In this document: positions 62,514 through 64,000 of the stretch, one piece after another
Layout: each line of letters begins with the position of its first letter
How positions within the stretch are numbered: position 1 is the stretch's first letter
Source: CAZEER01 sp964511215
GTDB taxonomy: Bacteria > Fidelibacterota > Marinisomatia > Marinisomatales > UBA1611
Reading direction: 5' to 3'
Length of the DNA: 64,000 bases
NCBI GenBank assembly: GCA_964511215.1
Contig: CAZEER010000003.1
Coordinates: 1-64,000 of the forward strand
Translations under genes and position numbers: made by a program
Notes under the pieces: generated by a model
Told to the model about the DNA's origin: nothing
The model's database searches: none
What the model saw: only the letters and a program-made list of their open reading frames with translations

Positions 62514-63686
62514 ATGACTAGCCAAGACGTTTTGCATATGCGTCTTAATAATATGGAAATTCAGGCGGAGCGGATTATAGACCCAAGTCTTAAAGCACGT
62601 CCGGTTGCTATTATTTCTTCCCATAATTCTAATGGAAGTATTATATCTTTATCTTCTGAAGCAAAAGAAGAAGGATTACACCGAGGCATGAAAGTTTCAT
62701 TGGTACGGAAAATGAGTCACAGTACCCAATTATTGCCTTACAATCATTCTCTATATGATCGGATTAATTGGTATATATATCGCGTTGTATCTTCTTATAC
62801 ACCTGTTGTTGAACCACATAGATTGAATGAATTTTTTTTGGATATGGGTGGTATGGATTCAATTTATGGTAATATAAAAAATGCAGGTCTTGATATTATA
62901 AAACGTATAAGAGATGAAATTAGTATTTATGGGACAATTGGTATTAGTAAGAATAAATTAGTAAGCCAGATTATAACTGCCGTTATTCCAGATGAAATTC
63001 ATAAAATTGATAGCGGATATGAATCTCAATTCCTTGAACCTTTAAACCCCAAACTACTACCTGTAGTACGTATAAAATCAATTCAATGCATTCTTAAATT
63101 TTTATTAATCAAACAAATATCTCATATTCAAATTATGGCAGAGCAATCAGAAGAGTTTGATATATTATTTGGGATATATGCAAAAGTACTTAGTAAAGAA
63201 GCTCAAGGTTATGACACATCACAAGTAAAATCGTATCGTTCACGCAATCACATTTTAGAACAGAAAATATTACCAGAAGATACAAATGACCAAATGATAT
63301 TGGATGGAATAGTAAAAGATTTATCAGAACGAGTTTCTTTTAAACTAAGAAAACGTAAACAGATTGCAGATCGTGTTCAATTAGAGATTCATTATAGCGA
63401 TGGATATAATATATGCTATAATGGAAAATTTGCAGATATTGATGATATGTCTGTATTTATGACTTGTAAAAAACTATTTAAAAATGCGAACCAAAGGCGT
63501 AATAGAATACGTTCAATATTGATAGATGTATCAGAATTTCGTCCGTATGCTGATCAAAAAAATTTATTTTTTACAAAAGAAGGTCATAGTATGAAAGTAT
63601 CTCGGGCAATAGATAAAATTCGTGCAAAATATGGATTTGACAGTATTCAAACTGCTAATGTACTTCGAGTGTTAAATCATCAGTAA
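62514..63686 (+). CDS. imuB: ImuB-like inactive Y-family polymerase
   Basis: A 390-residue Y-family protein. Where DinB/UmuC has the catalytic DxD (VDMD) it reads MRLN (Arg10, Asn12), and SxDE is RLNE (Asn105, Glu106). Two or all three metal-binding carboxylates are therefore lost, as in ImuB, a non-catalytic scaffold for DnaE2. A QKNLF motif at 348-352 fits beta-clamp binding. It lies between lexA and a DnaE2-like gene and overlaps the latter by one base (TAATG). Confidence 0.85.
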   Translation: MTSQDVLHMRLNNMEIQAERIIDPSLKARPVAIISSHNSNGSIISLSSEAKEEGLHRGMKVSLVRKMSHSTQLLPYNHSLYDRINWYIYRVVSSYTPVVEPHRLNEFFLDMGGMDSIYGNIKNAGLDIIKRIRDEISIYGTIGISKNKLVSQIITAVIPDEIHKIDSGYESQFLEPLNPKLLPVVRIKSIQCILKFLLIKQISHIQIMAEQSEEFDILFGIYAKVLSKEAQGYDTSQVKSYRSRNHILEQKILPEDTNDQMILDGIVKDLSERVSFKLRKRKQIADRVQLEIHYSDGYNICYNGKFADIDDMSVFMTCKKLFKNANQRRNRIRSILIDVSEFRPYADQKNLFFTKEGHSMKVSRAIDKIRAKYGFDSIQTANVLRVLNHQ

Positions 63687-64000
63687 TGTTCATTCATTTA
63701 AATATTCATTCTATTTATTCTGCAATGCGAGGACTTTTATCTTTACCTGATTTGATGAATGCTGCGAAATCGTATGATATGGATACATTAGCTCTTACAG
63801 ATGTTAATGGTCTGTTTGGTTTTATTCATTTTGTTCAGCATTGTCATGAAGCAGGTGTCAAAGCTATTGCGGGAGTTAACTTGATGACTATTACAGATGA
63901 AGTAATCATATTAGTAGAGAATCAGTATGGTTATGAAAATCTTTGTCGGATTATATCCAGTATCCATGATAATTCAGATCAAGATATTTCTGATATTTTA
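63686..64000 (+). CDS. dnaE2: DnaE2-like error-prone polymerase alpha subunit (3' partial)
   Basis: The first 105 residues of a C-family polymerase, cut by the window edge. The PHP domain start is clear (MFIHLNIHSIYSAMRGLL..., DTLALTDVNGLFGFIHFV, AIAGVNL). Where active PHP domains have HxH and TDH, this has N-I-H and TDV, so the metal site is degenerate. That fits the error-prone DnaE2 group, which is co-regulated with ImuB. It starts inside the ImuB stop. Confidence 0.85.
   Translation, partial: MFIHLNIHSIYSAMRGLLSLPDLMNAAKSYDMDTLALTDVNGLFGFIHFVQHCHEAGVKAIAGVNLMTITDEVIILVENQYGYENLCRIISSIHDNSDQDISDIL

Noticed and set aside
62514..63686. Active DNA polymerase IV (DinB)
   Set aside because: The catalytic DxD and SxDE carboxylates are replaced (MRLN and RLNE), and the neighbours are lexA and a DnaE2-like gene.
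1..64000. CRISPR arrays, insertion sequences, prophage, rRNA or tRNA genes
   Set aside because: Looked for regularly spaced repeats, transposase or phage genes, and tRNA-like sequence; none was found by eye.

Overview
The window is AT-rich (roughly one third G+C by eye) and densely coded. It comes from an aerobic, Gram-negative-type bacterium of the FCB group. My best guess is Candidatus Marinimicrobia (SAR406), an inference from four things: an FPNPFNP C-terminal sorting domain on a secreted chitinase, secreted Cys-rich GCTD...DDGSC modules, a KDO-pathway isomerase, and a menaquinone-type respiratory chain. I saw no rRNA, tRNA, CRISPR array or insertion sequence. Once small genes are added, no stretch longer than about 300 bases lacks a gene.

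Layout. 1-3.4 kb: two secreted repeat proteins, the first cut by the window edge. 3.5-6.3 kb: an H1-like nucleoid protein, typA and an esterase. 6.3-11.3 kb (minus): an aa3-type cytochrome oxidase operon with a ferredoxin and small membrane proteins. 11.4-13.0 kb: a cupredoxin and a CusF-Sco copper protein. 13.0-21.3 kb (minus): a bc complex with an octahaem cytochrome, split cytochrome b, Rieske protein, HEAT protein, three very small proteins and an SRPBCC protein with a triple repeat. 21.4-24.3 kb: ctaA-sco-ctaB-DUF420, for haem A and CuA assembly. 24.3-34.7 kb: a 1526-residue ligase/acetyltransferase fusion, GAF-HD-GYP, a permease, a MATE exporter and PCD. 34.7-57.3 kb: a large amino-sugar, muropeptide and chitin locus (bioY, SDR, MBL, NagX, two SSS symporters, SpoIID, sugar kinase, NagZ, GH3-beta-lactamase, GH18, NamZ, NlpC/P60, PBP4, GATase, DUF1460, NagB-PIG-L). 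57.3-61.6 kb: a cytochrome c, kdsD, two selenoprotein genes, a cyclase and a PAS-UbiA fusion. 61.7-64 kb: an SOS mutagenesis cassette (small ORF, lexA, ImuB-like, DnaE2-like, cut by the right edge).

Most striking points. (1) Two neighbouring genes read through in-frame TGA: an exported peroxiredoxin with FTPG-Sec-TKQAC, and a SelW-like protein with CAV-Sec and a clear SECIS-like hairpin. Ordinary gene calling breaks the first and misses the second. (2) CoxB and the octahaem cytochrome end in the same ten residues, EDDWGDDEDW, encoded with synonymous differences, which suggests a shared docking tail for a bc-oxidase supercomplex. (3) A PAS sensor domain is fused to a MenA-type prenyltransferase. 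(4) A tandem 11-bp repeat precedes a lexA cassette whose Y-family protein has lost its catalytic carboxylates.

How it fits together. The bc complex, oxidase, haem A pathway, Sco proteins and cupredoxin form one respiratory module, fed by quinone made with the MenA-type enzyme. The 35-57 kb genes would degrade chitin or peptidoglycan outside the cell, import the products with sodium symporters, and process GlcNAc and muropeptides in the cytoplasm.
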